NCBI GenBank assembly: GCA_025351615.1
Contig: JANXVP010000513.1
Coordinates: forward strand, 1-8,990
Source: Ramlibacter sp.
GTDB lineage: Bacteria; Pseudomonadota; Gammaproteobacteria; Burkholderiales; Burkholderiaceae_C
Length of the DNA stretch: 8,990 nucleotides
Direction of reading: 5' to 3'
Numbering within the stretch: position 1 is the stretch's first letter; every line of letters starts with the position of its first letter. Both the position numbers and the translations under genes were made by a program. The notes under the pieces are model-generated. The model was not told the origin of the DNA and searched no databases. It was given only the letters and a program-made list of their open reading frames with translations. Positions 7,447-8,990 of this stretch are shown one piece after another.

Positions 7447-8990
7447 ATGATGAGAAAAAAACTGCCTGCAGACCGAGCAGTGGGGACGCTAAAACCGATG
7501 AGAAAGCCGCGTTGGCAGGCAACCGCCCTAGCCATAGCGGCAACGGTCGTGCTCAGCGTTTCTGCATCGGACGCGCAAGCCCTCGCGCTGGGCCGCCTCA
7601 CGGTCCAGTCCGCATTGGGCGAGCCCCTGCGGGCCGACATCGATATTCCGGACATCAACGCCGAGGAAGTCGCCAGCATGCGCGCCGCGATCGCCTCGCC
7701 GGACGCATTCCGCTCAGCCGGCCTCGAATACAGCCCGGTCATGACCAGCGTCGAGATCACGCTGCAGCGTCGTCCTGACGGCCGTTACTTTCTGCGGTTG
7801 AGCAGCGATAAATCCGTCAACGACCCGTTCGTGGACCTCATTTTGGAAGCCAGCTGGAGCTCGGGTCGCATCGTTCGCGACTACACCCTGCTGTTCGATC
7901 CGCAAAGCCTGCGGCAGAATGCTCCGCCTCCGCTGGCCGCCCAGGTTTCTCCAGTCGCTCCGCTGCCGCCTGTGTCTTCCACCCAGGTGCCGCGCCTGGG
8001 AACGCCCCCATCGGGCGCTGTCTCCCGGGTCGCGCCTGCGCCCCGTCCCGCCGCAGCACCGAAGACGCCCTCGACCCCATCCGCTGTCACGGCCAGACCG
8101 GCGCCATCCGCCAGTTCAAAGCAGGTCACCGTGCATGCCGGCGACACGGCCAGCGCGATTGCGGCAGCCAACAAGCCAACGACAGTGTCGCTGGACCAGA
8201 TGCTGGTCGCGATGCTCCGCGCAAATCCTGAGGCGTTTGGCGGCGGCAACGTGAACCGGCTCAAGTCCGGCGCAGTGCTCGAGGTCCCGGGGGCGGACCA
8301 GGTCGGTGCGGTTCCGGCGGCTGAAGCCAGCCAGACCGTGCTGGCACAGAGCCGGGACTTCAATGAATTCCGGCGCAAGCTCGCAGAGGGCGTGCCGGCC
8401 AGCCGGATCGATGCCGCCCAGCGGCAGGCCAGCGGCCGGATCCGGGCTTCGGTGGAAGAGAAGAAGCCGGTCGCCGCCACGCCCGACAAGCTGACGCTAT
8501 CCAAAGGCAGCGTCCAGGCCAAGGCAAATGAAGAGAAAGTCGTCCGCGACCGTGCCGCGAAGGACGCATCCACCCGAGTTGCCGAGCTCAACAAGAACAT
8601 TGCGGACCTCAACAAGCTGGGGACAGCAACGGGCACCCCTGGCACCCCAAGCAGTACGGCAAGCAGCGCCCGCTCTGGTGCCGCGCTGACCGCCGGCGCC
8701 GCAGCCACTGCTGCGCGTCCAGCTCCAGCAGCAGTTGCGCCCGCTCCCGCTCCGACAGTCGCGCCTAAGCCCGCTTCGACACCCGCACCAACTCCCGCCC
8801 CGACCCCGGCCCCGACACCTGCTCCCACGCCAGCACCCACCCCTGCCCCGACCCCGGCGCCAACTCCCGCTCCTGTGTTGCCGACGGCGGTGGCTTCTGC
8901 CGCTTCTGCGCCCGCACTGGCAGCAGGAACGTCGACCTCAACCGCCTTGCCGCCCACACTGGTGGCTTCGGCGCCGACCCCCCCGACGGC
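7447..8990 (+). CDS. fimV: FimV-like pilus assembly / polar hub protein, N-terminal part (3' truncated by window)
   Basis: FimV proteins are envelope proteins that bind peptidoglycan and promote type IV pilus assembly, twitching and polar localisation in pseudomonads. The frame is open for 514 codons to the window edge. A positively charged start and hydrophobic stretch (residues 25-40) end in an AQA site (43-45), a signal peptidase I pattern. The mature protein begins LALGRLTVQSALGEPLRADI, the FimV N-terminal signature, in a domain to about residue 152. A Pro/Ala linker leads to a LysM-like domain (225-281: VTVHAGDTASAIAAAN to SGAVLEVP). A charged, probably coiled-coil segment follows (348-391), then an Ala/Pro-rich region with eight TPAP units. 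The missing part would hold the rest of the periplasmic region, a membrane segment and the cytoplasmic C-terminal domain. Start is uncertain: ATG 7447 or 7450 has AGGCGA upstream, whereas ATG 7498 gives a more ordinary signal peptide (MRKPRWQATALAIAATVVLS). Confidence 0.93.
   Translation, partial: MMRKKLPADRAVGTLKPMRKPRWQATALAIAATVVLSVSASDAQALALGRLTVQSALGEPLRADIDIPDINAEEVASMRAAIASPDAFRSAGLEYSPVMTSVEITLQRRPDGRYFLRLSSDKSVNDPFVDLILEASWSSGRIVRDYTLLFDPQSLRQNAPPPLAAQVSPVAPLPPVSSTQVPRLGTPPSGAVSRVAPAPRPAAAPKTPSTPSAVTARPAPSASSKQVTVHAGDTASAIAAANKPTTVSLDQMLVAMLRANPEAFGGGNVNRLKSGAVLEVPGADQVGAVPAAEASQTVLAQSRDFNEFRRKLAEGVPASRIDAAQRQASGRIRASVEEKKPVAATPDKLTLSKGSVQAKANEEKVVRDRAAKDASTRVAELNKNIADLNKLGTATGTPGTPSSTASSARSGAALTAGAAATAARPAPAAVAPAPAPTVAPKPASTPAPTPAPTPAPTPAPTPAPTPAPTPAPTPAPVLPTAVASAASAPALAAGTSTSTALPPTLVASAPTPPT
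8779..8874 (+). repeat. Eight tandem TPAP codon units in fimV
   Basis: Eight consecutive 12-base units each encode Thr-Pro-Ala-Pro. The units differ in synonymous positions: Thr uses ACA, ACT, ACC and ACG, and Ala and Pro use all four codons. The protein repeat is exact while the DNA repeat has diverged, suggesting an older expansion kept at the protein level. Such Pro/Ala stretches act as extended, rigid linkers or wall-spanning segments; this role is inferred here. Confidence 0.9.

Noticed and set aside
7308..7778. A 156-codon + strand frame across the asd-fimV spacer and into fimV
   Set aside because: It crosses the promoter region and overlaps the FimV signal peptide and N-terminal domain in another frame. 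Its sequence is low-complexity and basic, with no motif.
7881..8957. A 358-codon - strand frame with a Gly-Val-Gly-Ala repeat resembling a structural or PE-PGRS-like protein
   Set aside because: The repeat is simply the reverse complement of the TPAP repeat of fimV, whose + strand frame has a signal peptide, a FimV domain and a LysM-like domain.

Overview
The window is a stretch of GC-rich chromosome, with every gene on the + strand and strongly G/C-ending codons. Protein sequences and gene order point to a betaproteobacterium of the order Burkholderiales, most likely Comamonadaceae (Ramlibacter/Variovorax/Polaromonas-like). The placement is inference from remembered protein features and synteny, not from a search.

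Layout: (1) 1-200, the last codons of sdhA, with an apparent one-base deletion near position 110; (2) 242-943 sdhB and 943-1263 sdhE, overlapping by one base; (3) 1273-2583 gltA, nine bases after sdhE; (4) 2641-4062 leuC, 4074-4205 a 43-residue entericidin-like lipoprotein, 4235-4906 leuD and 4929-6017 leuB; (5) 6096-7271 asd; (6) a 175-bp intergenic region (7272-7446), the longest non-coding stretch, with a hairpin and a good sigma70-type promoter candidate; (7) 7447 to the window end, the 5' part of fimV, which runs off the edge.

How the genes work together: SdhA/SdhB form the catalytic part of respiratory complex II, and SdhE helps attach FAD to SdhA. Citrate synthase condenses acetyl-CoA with oxaloacetate at the entry of the same TCA cycle. 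LeuC/LeuD and LeuB carry out the isomerisation and oxidative decarboxylation steps of leucine synthesis. Asd makes aspartate semialdehyde for lysine/diaminopimelate, threonine and methionine. FimV is a cell-envelope hub protein linked to type IV pili and polarity. Spacing suggests sdhA-sdhB-sdhE-gltA is one transcription unit, possibly reading through to leuC-ecn-leuD-leuB-asd, while fimV appears to start its own.

I see no rRNA, tRNA, insertion sequence, CRISPR array or phage gene, and no evidence of an undescribed multi-gene system. The points most worth checking are the sdhA frameshift, the lipoprotein gene inside the leu cluster, the signals upstream of fimV, an AT-richer promoter-like patch inside leuB, and the TPAP repeat of FimV.
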